DNA from: Cyanobacteria bacterium UBA11370
Lineage (GTDB): Bacteria > Cyanobacteriota > Cyanobacteriia > Cyanobacteriales > Coleofasciculaceae
Length of the DNA: 5,392 nucleotides
Assembly (NCBI GenBank): GCA_003486645.1
Contig: DNGI01000038.1
Location: 1 to 5,392, forward strand
Reading direction: 5' to 3'
Each line of letters starts with the position of its first letter. Within the stretch, counting starts at the first letter, position 1. The notes under the pieces are model-generated. The model saw only the letters and a list, made by a program, of their open reading frames with translations, did not search any database and was not told the DNA's origin. Made by a program: the position numbers and the translations under genes. Positions 1-5,143 of this stretch are shown piece by piece.

Positions 1-49
1 GGGAGAAGGGGAAGAAATTTTAGTCAGGGTAATTAGCCGGACATGATAG
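1..49. repeat. Partial copy of MITE-like inverted-repeat element
   Basis: This stretch is a purine-rich tract followed by AGGGTAATTAGCCGGACATG. Read in reverse complement, it matches the left half of the element at 162-266, including the purine/pyrimidine tract, the ATTTTA(T)TCAGGGTA block and the GACATGATA end. It therefore looks like the right-hand half of a second copy, in opposite orientation, whose other half lies outside the window. No coding potential is visible. Confidence 0.6.
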
Positions 50-115
50 TAGATGTAGTTCCTAAAGAGTAAAAACTTTCCTTGTCTCCCAGTTGGTTTT
101 TCTCCTCTTGAACAC

Positions 116-140
116 AAAAAAAAGAGGGGAAATCCCTCTT
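116..140 (-). terminator. Intrinsic terminator downstream of rps1
   Basis: On the minus strand a perfect 7-bp stem, AAGAGGG/CCCTCTT (arms 134-140 and 122-128), with a 5-nt loop, runs directly into a tract of eight T (116-123). This is the classic Rho-independent layout. It lies about 120 nt past the rps1 stop, with the repeat element at 162-266 in between, so the rps1 mRNA would carry that element in its 3' UTR. The plus strand has no T-tract after the stem, so the signal is directional. Confidence 0.75.
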
Positions 141-161
141 AACGTCGATGTTACTCACTGA

Positions 162-266
162 TATCATGTCTGGCTAATATACCCTGAATAAAATTTTTCC
201 CTATCTCCCTATCTCCCCCTCTCCCCCTCACTCTTTTTAGGGTAATTCAACCGGACATGATATTAC
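162..266. repeat. MITE-like element with ~25-bp imperfect terminal inverted repeats
   Basis: The left end reads TATCATGTCTGGCTAATATA then CCCT. The right end reads AGGGTAATTCAACCGGACAT then GATA. They are imperfect inverted repeats of about 25 bp flanking a roughly 45-bp pyrimidine tract made of CCCTATCT- and CCCCCTCT-like units. No transposase is encoded. The right end begins exactly at the rps1 stop codon (TAA, 265-263). A related half element at 1-49 supports a dispersed family. I infer a non-autonomous mobile or palindromic intergenic repeat; a clean target-site duplication is not evident. Confidence 0.6.
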
Positions 267-1243
267 TCTTCAACGGCTGAGACAATCTCTTCTTCATCAA
301 TCTCTGGCAATTCAGGAGTTTCAAGTTCAAGAGTGATACCTTGCTGTTGCGCCAGCATCTTTTCTCGGTACTTCGCTGCCATTTCTTCTGCCTTATCATA
401 GACGCGATCGCGGTTATTGATCATATCTCCGGGTTCGGGTTCAAGCTGCTTGGTTGACAGTGAAATCCGTCCTCGTTCCGCATCTAAGTCAATGATCATC
501 ACTTTCACTTCATCATTGACATTGAAAACACTATGGGGTGTATCAATATGATCATGAGAAATTTCCGAGATGTGCAACAGCCCACTGACACCCCCAATAT
601 CAATAAAGGCACCATAGGGCTTAATCCCCCGTACCGAACCAATCACGACTTCGCCTACTTCTAAGCGGTTCATCTTACGCTCAACCAAAGCGCGACGGTG
701 TGATAGAACCAGACGGTTACGATCTTCATCAACCTCTAAAAATTTTAGCGGCAATTCTTCACCCACTAAATCTTCTTTTGGTTTGCGAGTACTAATATGA
801 GAACCGGGAATAAATCCTCTTAACCCCTCAATGCGAACTAACGCCCCACCGCGATTAGTTGCAAAAACCAAAGAACGCACGGTAGCGTCTTCTGTTTGTA
901 ACTGCCGCACTCGCTCCCACGCCCGCATATACTCAATGCGACGAATGGAAAGGGTTAGCTGTCCATCTTCATTCTCGTCCGTCAGAATGAAAAATTCCCG
1001 TGTTTCATTCGACTGTAAAACTTCTTCCGGATTATCCACCCGGTTGATTGACATTTCCTGAATTGGAATATAAGCTGCTGTTTTAGCACCAATGTCAATC
1101 AGAGCGCCCCTTGGCTCCAGACTGAATACAGTACCAGCGACGATATCCCCAGGACTGAAGTGATAATCATACTTGTCCAAGAGGGCAGCAAAATCGTCGT
1201 GAGTGAAGCCAATATCTATCGTGCTTGTTTTCTGACTGACCAT
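263..1243 (-). CDS. rps1: 30S ribosomal protein S1, cyanobacterial three-domain type
   Basis: S1 binds single-stranded mRNA and helps load it on the 30S subunit. The 326-residue product has three S1 (OB-fold) repeats: about 30-102 (SPGDIVAGTVF ... GALIDIGAKTAAYIP), 118-184 (degenerate, GGALVRIEGLRGFIPGSHIS) and 195-264 (GEVVIGSVRGIKPYGAFIDI, then GLLHISEIS). An acidic tail follows. This short architecture fits cyanobacterial and plastid S1 of roughly 320-330 residues, unlike the six-domain enterobacterial protein. I chose the ATG at 1243 because the product then starts MVSQKTSTIDIGFTHDDFAA, the family's usual N-terminus. The frame stays open upstream to a GTG at 1321, adding 26 residues that do not resemble the family. 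An AGGAA lies 11 nt before the chosen ATG. An HIP1 octamer lies inside the gene at 404-411. The gene follows nrdR on the same strand, has its own promoter candidate, and ends at a repeat element and a terminator. Confidence 0.95.
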   Translation of the reverse strand: MVSQKTSTIDIGFTHDDFAALLDKYDYHFSPGDIVAGTVFSLEPRGALIDIGAKTAAYIPIQEMSINRVDNPEEVLQSNETREFFILTDENEDGQLTLSIRRIEYMRAWERVRQLQTEDATVRSLVFATNRGGALVRIEGLRGFIPGSHISTRKPKEDLVGEELPLKFLEVDEDRNRLVLSHRRALVERKMNRLEVGEVVIGSVRGIKPYGAFIDIGGVSGLLHISEISHDHIDTPHSVFNVNDEVKVMIIDLDAERGRISLSTKQLEPEPGDMINNRDRVYDKAEEMAAKYREKMLAQQQGITLELETPELPEIDEEEIVSAVEE

Positions 1244-1383
1244 GTGCGTTGAGTTTCCTACTTTGATCTCCTTAATGACTATGCCTCCTGTTGATGTACC
1301 TGCACGTTCATAATGTGCCACCTACACCGACATTGCTTTGTCTCAACCTTATTTTAAAAGATTTAATAAAGTCCAGACAGGTA

Positions 1384-1414
1384 ATTATAACTCAATCTAG
1401 GTAACTTTGGGCAA
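1384..1414 (-). promoter_or_regulatory. Candidate promoter for rps1
   Basis: On the minus strand a perfect TATAAT (1384-1389) is preceded, with a 19-nt spacer, by TTGCCC (1409-1414), which matches 4 of 6 bases of the -35 consensus. The spacer is longer than the ideal 17, so the -35 assignment is weak and the -10 is the main evidence. It would give a leader of about 135 nt before the ATG at 1243. GGGGAGT heptamers begin immediately upstream of the -35. Confidence 0.4.
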
Positions 1415-1415
1415 T

Positions 1416-1457
1416 GGGGAGTGGGGAGTGGGGAGACCGGGAGTGGGGAGTGGGGAC
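1416..1457. repeat. GGGGAGT heptamer tandem repeats
   Basis: Two short runs of GGGGAGT (starting at 1416 and again around 1440) are separated by a few divergent bases (GACCG). These are short tandemly repeated repetitive (STRR) heptamers of the kind well known from filamentous cyanobacteria. They lie in the 409-bp spacer between nrdR and rps1, just upstream of the rps1 promoter candidate, and carry no credible gene. Confidence 0.8.
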
Positions 1458-1521
1458 GGGCAATAATTATTCTCCAACACTATCCCAATGCAAACAAATA
1501 TATATTTTTTCTCAGTACTAT

Positions 1522-1613
1522 CTCCCTTGTCCCCCTTGTCTCCCTTGCCCTCCTTGTCTCCAAAAGTCCCCCTTGTCCCCCTTGTCTCCCTTGCCCTCCT
1601 TGTCTCCAAAAGT
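1522..1613. repeat. 46-bp direct tandem duplication, C-rich on the plus strand
   Basis: Positions 1522-1567 and 1568-1613 are two head-to-tail copies of a 46-bp unit that differ at one position (1523 versus 1569). Each unit consists of smaller CCTTGTCTCC/CCTTGTCCCC-type blocks and ends in CAAAAGT. On the minus (transcribed) strand the array is a series of GGG runs separated by short linkers such as ACAA and AGACAA. The near-identity suggests a recent duplication. Open frames across it, one encoding a collagen-like Gly-Asp-Lys repeat, are simple consequences of the repeat. Confidence 0.9.
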
Positions 1614-1652
1614 CCCTTCTAGAAACTAGTTGTAAAACGTCAGGAGGAAACC

Positions 1653-1680
1653 CTATTCTCTATTCCCTATTCCTAATACT
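1653..1680. repeat. TATTCCC-type heptamer repeat at the nrdR 3' end
   Basis: The plus strand reads CTATTCTCTATTCCCTATTC followed by CTAAT, about three and a half copies of a heptamer with consensus TATTCCC. It overlaps the last codons and the TAG stop of nrdR. It belongs to the same broad class as the other heptamers in this window but has a different sequence. Confidence 0.7.
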
Positions 1681-2198
1681 GATTTTTCCCATTCTTCTGA
1701 TTCCACTGAGGAGGGTGGCGAAGAGTTTGACAGTTCAATGGACTCGGTATTGCTTTGAAGATGATCCAACGTATCCACAAAATCTCGAATGCCTTGAAAT
1801 TGGCGATACACAGAGGCAAAACGGACATAGGCAACTTCACTCTCGCCCCGTAGATATCGGAGTACCAACTCCCCAATTTCATTACTCGTCACTTCCCGCC
1901 CAAATCCCTGCTGTACTTCCGCTTCAATCTCATCCACCAAGGCTTCCAAACGTCTTTGAGGAATGCCAGTTTTCTCACAAGCTCGTACAATTCCACGTAA
2001 TAGTTTAGAACGGTCAAAGGATTCGCGCTTGCCATCCCGTTTGATGACTGTTACAGGCACAAATTCAATGCGTTCATACGTCGTAAAACGATGTTTGCAC
2101 TCCAAACACTCCCTACGCCGCCGCACACTTTGTCCGGCTTCTGTTGAACGGGACTCCAGAACGCGGCTGTCGGTATGCTGACAATAGGGGCATCGCAT
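1653..2198 (-). CDS. nrdR: Transcriptional repressor NrdR
   Basis: NrdR represses ribonucleotide reductase genes in response to nucleotide binding. The 181-residue product starts with a zinc ribbon: C3-x2-C6 (MRCPYCQ) and C31-x2-C34 ([18 protein letters not shown]) with the usual arginine-rich stretch. An ATP-cone follows at about 49-139, starting [14 protein letters not shown] and closing [16 protein letters not shown]. Both are hallmarks of the family. The last ~35 residues are a serine/glutamate-rich tail beyond the conserved core (the family is typically about 150 residues). The final residues, GIGNRE plus the stop, are encoded by TAGGAATAGGGAATAGA-type heptamers, so the C-terminus was probably set by a repeat. 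The ATG at 2198 is preceded by GAAAGGAC at a suitable distance. The gene lies between psbT and rps1 on the same strand. I see no ribonucleotide reductase gene or evident paired NrdR box here. Confidence 0.96.
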   Translation of the reverse strand: MRCPYCQHTDSRVLESRSTEAGQSVRRRRECLECKHRFTTYERIEFVPVTVIKRDGKRESFDRSKLLRGIVRACEKTGIPQRRLEALVDEIEAEVQQGFGREVTSNEIGELVLRYLRGESEVAYVRFASVYRQFQGIRDFVDTLDHLQSNTESIELSNSSPPSSVESEEWEKSVLGIGNRE

Positions 2199-2288
2199 AG
2201 TTTAGAAAGTCCTTTCTCGTGGTGGACTCAAAAGTAGTAACTTGAACAGAACGCTCTAACCTAGATGTGAGTCAATACAGATGAAAAT

Positions 2289-2354
2289 CTGAGCCGATGC
2301 TCGTCTTGTCTAATTTCCTCCCGCTAGAGGCTTAGATAGACGTTTGCGGCTCAG
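2289..2354 (-). ncRNA. Nested 66-nt hairpin between psbT and nrdR, unknown structured element
   Basis: On the minus strand four stems nest in one another. The outer one is a perfect 8-bp CTGAGCCG/CGGCTCAG (2347-2354 with 2289-2296). Inside it are CGTCT/AGACG (2338-2342 with 2302-2306), TCTAA/TTAGA (2332-2336 with 2309-2313) and CCTC/GAGG (2327-2330 with 2317-2320) closed by a six-base loop. About 22 pairs form in 66 nt with only small internal loops. There is no T-tract, so it is not a standard terminator. It could be a 3'-end stability or processing element of the psbT transcript, a leader element of nrdR, a small RNA on either strand, or a palindromic repeat. I do not recognise the family. 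Confidence 0.45.
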
Positions 2355-2457
2355 GGTATCTAAACGGATCTATAAATGGGTTGGATTCATGATCTGGCAA
2401 TCCAAAAGGGTAGTATTTGCTTTCGCAACGACTTAGGAGCCAGTCGATAGCCATGAA

Positions 2458-2556
2458 CTACTTTTTCTCGATCCGAGGTGGTTCACGGAAGGCGATCGCA
2501 AAAAATAGCACACCCAGTGCCACTACCACAACAAAAATATAAACAAGGCTTTCCAT
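2458..2556 (-). CDS. psbT: Photosystem II reaction centre protein T
   Basis: PsbT is a one-helix subunit of the photosystem II core, located near the dimer interface beside CP47 and D1. The 32-residue product starts [20 protein letters not shown] and ends [13 protein letters not shown] single transmembrane helix covers about residues 3-23, followed by a short charged tail. Length and sequence fit the family. The ATG at 2556 is preceded by GGGATC as a weak ribosome-binding site. It lies 124 nt downstream of psbB, the usual neighbour, but a strong hairpin terminator stands between them, so it depends on read-through or on a promoter I cannot identify. An HIP1 octamer lies inside the gene (2492-2499). 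Confidence 0.96.
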   Translation of the reverse strand: MESLVYIFVVVVALGVLFFAIAFREPPRIEKK

Positions 2557-2610
2557 AATTAATGATCCCATTCTGCACTTAACTACTAGTCTACCTTGCT
2601 AGGCAACTGC

Positions 2611-2650
2611 AAAAAATAAAAAGGCAAAAGAAAAATTTCTCTTGCCTTTT
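2611..2650 (-). terminator. Intrinsic terminator between psbB and psbT
   Basis: On the minus strand a 15-bp stem (arms 2636-2650 and 2619-2633, one G-U pair) closes on a tiny loop and is followed by TATTTTTT. It starts about 30 nt past the psbB stop. GCCTTTT occurs twice in a row (2644-2650, 2651-2657), so a second register of 12 perfect pairs (2646-2657 with 2619-2630) is also possible. Because psbT lies directly downstream, it may act as a partial terminator that sets the psbB:psbT ratio, or as a stabilising 3' hairpin. Confidence 0.75.
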
Positions 2651-2680
2651 GCCTTTTAGTTTTTAGTAAAAATTGCTGTT

Positions 2681-4210
2681 CTAGACAGCCTGTTTCCGAG
2701 TTGACTTGTCGCCCAGTTTTTGGAAGACACCGAACTCGACTTGATCTTCATCAAGATCCGGATCAATACCCGCAAACACATCTCGGTAAAGTGTCCGAGA
2801 ACCGTGCCAGATATGTCCAAAGAAGAACAACAAAGCAAACACTGCATGACCAAAGGTGAACCAACCCCGTGGACTGGTGCGGAACACTCCGTCAGAGTTT
2901 AACGTTTCACGGTCAAATTCAAACGGCTCACCGATTTGTGCCTTACGAGCAAATTTCTTCACATCGATGGGGTCTTTAAAGGTTTGACCATCAAGAGCGC
3001 CACCGTAGAATTTAACCGTAACACCAGCTTGCTCAAAGCTATATTTTGATTCTGCCCGTCGGAAGGGAATATCCGCACGAATCACACCATTGGCATCCGT
3101 TAAGATAATCGGGAAGGTTTCAAAGAAGTTGGGCATCCGACGCACGATCAACTCCCGACCTTCGCTATCGGTGAATACGGGATGACCCAGCCAAGCTTGA
3201 GCGATCCCATCTCCCTTGTCCATTGGTCCAGTGCGGAACAAACCGCCTTTAGCTGGAGAGTTGCCAATATAGTCGTAGAATGCCAGCTTTTCAGGAATCT
3301 GATTCCACGCTTCTTCCTGACTCGCTCCGGCTGCAATACTAGCATCCACACGGCGGACAATTTCCTGTTTGAAATAGCCTTGATCCCATTGATAACGGGT
3401 TGGTCCAAACAGTTCAATCGGAGTCGCTGCCGAACCGTACCACATTGTCCCCGCAACCACAAAGGCGGCAAAGAATACAGCGGCAATACTGCTAGAGAGT
3501 ACGGTTTCAATATTCCCCATCCGCAAAGCTTTAAAAAGCCGTTCTGGGGGTCGGACGGTCAAGTGGAACAGACCAGCAATAACACCGACAATACCCGCCG
3601 CGATATGATGAGCAACAATACCACCAGGATTGTACGGGTTAAAGCCTTCGGGTCCCCATGCGGGAGCGACAGGTTGAATGCTACCCGTCAAACCATAGGG
3701 GTCAGACACCCACATCCCAGGCCCAAATAGCCCAGTGAGGTGAAACGCACCAAAACCAAAACAGAGAAGACCAGACAAGAACAGGTGAATGCCAAACATT
3801 TTTGGCAGGTCAAGAGCAGGTTCACCTGTACGTGGATCTCTAAAGAGTTCCAAATCCCAGTAAACCCAGTGCCATACAGCAGCAAGGAACAACAAACCCG
3901 AAAGGATAATATGAGCTGCCGCCACGCCTTCAAATGACCAGAAGCCGGGGTCTACTCCAGTTTCGCCCGTTATGCTCCAGCCACCCCAAGAACCCGTGAC
4001 ACCCAAACGTGCCATAAAGGGCAGAACGAACATCCCTTGCCGCCACATGGGGTTAAGCACGGGGTCACTGGGATCAAAAATTGCTAGTTCATACAGGGTC
4101 ATCGAACCAGCCCAGCCAGCCACAAGGGCAGTGTGCATCAAATGCACAGAAATCAGACGTCCTGGATCATTCAGAACGACTGTATGTACTCGATACCACG
4201 GTAGTCCCAT
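2681..4210 (-). CDS. psbB: Photosystem II CP47 chlorophyll a-binding apoprotein
   Basis: CP47 is the inner antenna protein of photosystem II; it binds chlorophyll a and carotene and passes excitation to the D1/D2 centre. The 509-residue product is full length. Six membrane helices fall at about 19-40, 95-118, 138-160, 196-218, 235-258 and 450-472. The large lumenal loop between helices 5 and 6 spans about 258-450. Chlorophyll-ligand histidines sit at the family positions: H9, H23, H26, H100, H114, H142, then the HH pair in helix 4, and H455, H466 and H469 in helix 6. The ATG at 4210 gives the canonical start [19 protein letters not shown] and has a strong AGGAGGAG eight bases upstream. The gene has a structured leader and promoter candidate upstream, and a terminator then psbT downstream. 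No damage or odd residues are seen. Confidence 0.99.
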   Translation of the reverse strand: MGLPWYRVHTVVLNDPGRLISVHLMHTALVAGWAGSMTLYELAIFDPSDPVLNPMWRQGMFVLPFMARLGVTGSWGGWSITGETGVDPGFWSFEGVAAAHIILSGLLFLAAVWHWVYWDLELFRDPRTGEPALDLPKMFGIHLFLSGLLCFGFGAFHLTGLFGPGMWVSDPYGLTGSIQPVAPAWGPEGFNPYNPGGIVAHHIAAGIVGVIAGLFHLTVRPPERLFKALRMGNIETVLSSSIAAVFFAAFVVAGTMWYGSAATPIELFGPTRYQWDQGYFKQEIVRRVDASIAAGASQEEAWNQIPEKLAFYDYIGNSPAKGGLFRTGPMDKGDGIAQAWLGHPVFTDSEGRELIVRRMPNFFETFPIILTDANGVIRADIPFRRAESKYSFEQAGVTVKFYGGALDGQTFKDPIDVKKFARKAQIGEPFEFDRETLNSDGVFRTSPRGWFTFGHAVFALLFFFGHIWHGSRTLYRDVFAGIDPDLDEDQVEFGVFQKLGDKSTRKQAV

Positions 4211-4218
4211 TGACTACG

Positions 4219-4226
4219 CTCCTCCT
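4219..4226 (-). promoter_or_regulatory. Ribosome-binding site of psbB
   Basis: AGGAGGAG on the minus strand lies eight bases before the psbB ATG. It is the strongest Shine-Dalgarno match before any start in this window and fixes the start codon. Confidence 0.85.
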
Positions 4227-4292
4227 AGAGATAGAGTTTCTACTTCAACGCTTCTTTTGCTAAAGATGTTAGAACTTAGTCTTACTCGCCTA

Positions 4293-4358
4293 GAATTCAC
4301 CAATGAACTCCATGCCAGCAGAAGCCAAGTTTTAGACACGGCATCCGTGAAACTAAAA
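4293..4358 (-). other. Structured psbB 5' leader with two hairpins
   Basis: On the minus strand the first hairpin (4330-4358) pairs TTTTAG with CTAAAA and, inside, CACGG with CCGTG around a three-base ATG loop. The second (4293-4310) pairs GAGTTCA with TGAATTC around TTGG, with one G-U pair. With the promoter candidate at 4372-4400 the RNA would begin only about 7 nt before the first hairpin. A 5'-terminal stem-loop of this kind is a known way to stabilise photosynthesis mRNAs. A 15-codon mini-ORF (4297-4344) starts in the loop of the first hairpin, but it lacks a convincing ribosome-binding site. Confidence 0.4.
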
Positions 4359-4371
4359 GATTGTTTAAAGA

Positions 4372-4400
4372 AGTGTAACTTTTGTTAGAGGTGATTGCAA
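4372..4400 (-). promoter_or_regulatory. Candidate psbB promoter
   Basis: On the minus strand TTGCAA (4395-4400) and TACACT (4372-4377) are separated by exactly 17 nt; each matches the sigma-70 consensus at 4 of 6 positions. Transcription would start near 4365, giving a leader of about 155 nt. The spacing is ideal but the hexamers are only moderate. Confidence 0.35.
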
Positions 4401-4464
4401 GCAAATTAGGGAGTGCAAATCCCAGCTAAGATATTCCTCGACTGAAATCTTTTGAGAAAATTGC

Positions 4465-4794
4465 CTAAGAGTCCATCGATTGAGGATTACAGAGCATCCC
4501 GGCAATTGCCAAGCGCTCAATCACTTGGTCAGCCGTAATCAGCCGTTTCAGAACGACTTGACCAATTGTCTTGGCTGACTCGGCTGAAGCTTCGGCCGTT
4601 GGCATCACTTCCACCATCAAAACAGCGTCTTCAACCCGATAGAGCCACAATTTTTCCCCTTGCTCCACGATACAAAGGTTCATTCTCATAATTTCGGGTT
4701 CCCGTCGCCAAGCATTGACATTCCAAAGCCCACCAAATCCCCAAACCCGACCCACAGTCCAGCCATCGGAAAGAAAAAAGTACTTTACAGACAT
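4465..4794 (-). CDS. Uncharacterised 109-residue protein upstream of psbB
   Basis: I cannot assign a function. The product is soluble, with no signal peptide or membrane helix. The N-terminal half is rich in aromatic and probably beta-forming segments (KYFFLSDGWTVGRVWGFGGL, NVNAWRREPEI, LCIVEQGEKLWLYRVEDAVL). The C-terminal half is alanine-rich and probably helical (PTAEASAESAKTIGQVVLKR, then LITADQVIERLAIAGML). No metal-binding or catalytic motif stands out. The text looks like a conserved protein rather than a chance frame, and I have the impression that it is a cyanobacteria-specific family, which a search should confirm. The ATG at 4794 lacks a clear Shine-Dalgarno sequence, but a good promoter candidate lies about 25-55 bases upstream. 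It sits between psbA and psbB on the same strand; a role linked to photosystem II is only a guess from position. Confidence 0.8.
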   Translation of the reverse strand: MSVKYFFLSDGWTVGRVWGFGGLWNVNAWRREPEIMRMNLCIVEQGEKLWLYRVEDAVLMVEVMPTAEASAESAKTIGQVVLKRLITADQVIERLAIAGMLCNPQSMDS

Positions 4795-4818
4795 CTACGT
4801 GCAACCGTGTTTGTGGGA

Positions 4819-4848
4819 ATTATCACCTTTAGTTGAGCGTGTTGGCAA
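4819..4848 (-). promoter_or_regulatory. Candidate promoter of the 109-residue gene
   Basis: On the minus strand TTGCCA (4843-4848) and GATAAT (4819-4824) are separated by 18 nt; each matches consensus at 5 of 6 positions, the best pair in the window. Transcription would start near 4812, leaving a leader of only about 18 nt without a strong ribosome-binding site. It supports independent transcription of this gene after the psbA terminator. Confidence 0.5.
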
Positions 4849-4920
4849 ACGAAAACTCTTTGGTGAGTAGTAAGCTTAGATTGTGCTGATTGCTGATAGC
4901 GAACTGCTGATGGCTATATA

Positions 4921-4955
4921 GCAGAAGGCAGAGGGCAGAGGGCAGAGGGCAGAAG
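4921..4955. repeat. GCAGAGG heptamer tandem repeat, five copies
   Basis: Five consecutive heptamers read GCAGAAG, GCAGAGG three times, GCAGAAG. This is a typical cyanobacterial STRR array. It lies in the 349-bp spacer between the 109-residue gene and psbA. Just to its left is a degenerate run of TGCTGAT words (about 4884-4911). To its right, from 4956 to the psbA terminator, I see no gene, RNA or repeat. Confidence 0.9.
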
Positions 4956-5059
4956 GGAAAAGCCTATAAAATCAATAGTTTCAGCAATTAAGGATGTCCT
5001 AACCACTTTGGCGGTTGCTATACATCAAAAATATCGGATGAGTGAGCCACCCAACACAG

Positions 5060-5085
5060 AAAAACGCCCCCCATAGCGGAGAGCG
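5060..5085 (-). terminator. Intrinsic terminator of psbA
   Basis: On the minus strand CGCTCTCC (5078-5085) pairs with GGGGGGCG (5065-5072), 8 bp including two G-U pairs, around the loop GCTAT. It is followed at once by five T. It lies about 60 nt past the psbA stop and should separate psbA from the genes downstream. Confidence 0.75.
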
Positions 5086-5143
5086 CAGTATTATTCATGG
5101 TGTAGAAACGTTACATCTAACGCCTCTAAACCCGATTCAACAA

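Noticed and set aside
151..268. TTACTC on both sides of the inverted-repeat element as a target-site duplication
   Set aside because: The left copy is separated from the repeat end by several bases while the right copy abuts it, so it may be chance.
1397..1609. Minus-strand frame encoding a collagen-like Gly-Asp-Lys repeat
   Set aside because: It is a direct translation of the tandem DNA repeats, with no ribosome-binding site or plausible fold.
1522..1613. Possible CRISPR-like repeat
   Set aside because: The two units are contiguous with no unique spacers and no cas genes are present, so it is a simple tandem duplication.
1421..2008. 195-codon plus-strand frame
   Set aside because: It runs through the tandem repeats and then antisense over nrdR, whose protein is unmistakable. 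The encoded text is low-complexity Pro/Leu/Cys and then shadow sequence.
2250..2275. TTGACT on the minus strand as a possible nrdR -35 box
   Set aside because: No acceptable -10 hexamer lies 16-19 nt downstream, so it was not called a promoter.
2557..2610. Promoter for psbT in the spacer after the terminator
   Set aside because: A TTGCCT with a 17-nt spacer is followed only by GTTAAG, which is a poor -10 match.
3182..3730. 182-codon plus-strand frame opposite psbB
   Set aside because: It is wholly antisense to the conserved CP47 coding region, with no start signal or recognisable domain.
4409..4423. Possible terminator after the 109-residue gene (GGGA/TCCC stem on the minus strand)
   Set aside because: The stem has only four pairs with a 7-nt loop and no T-tract follows.
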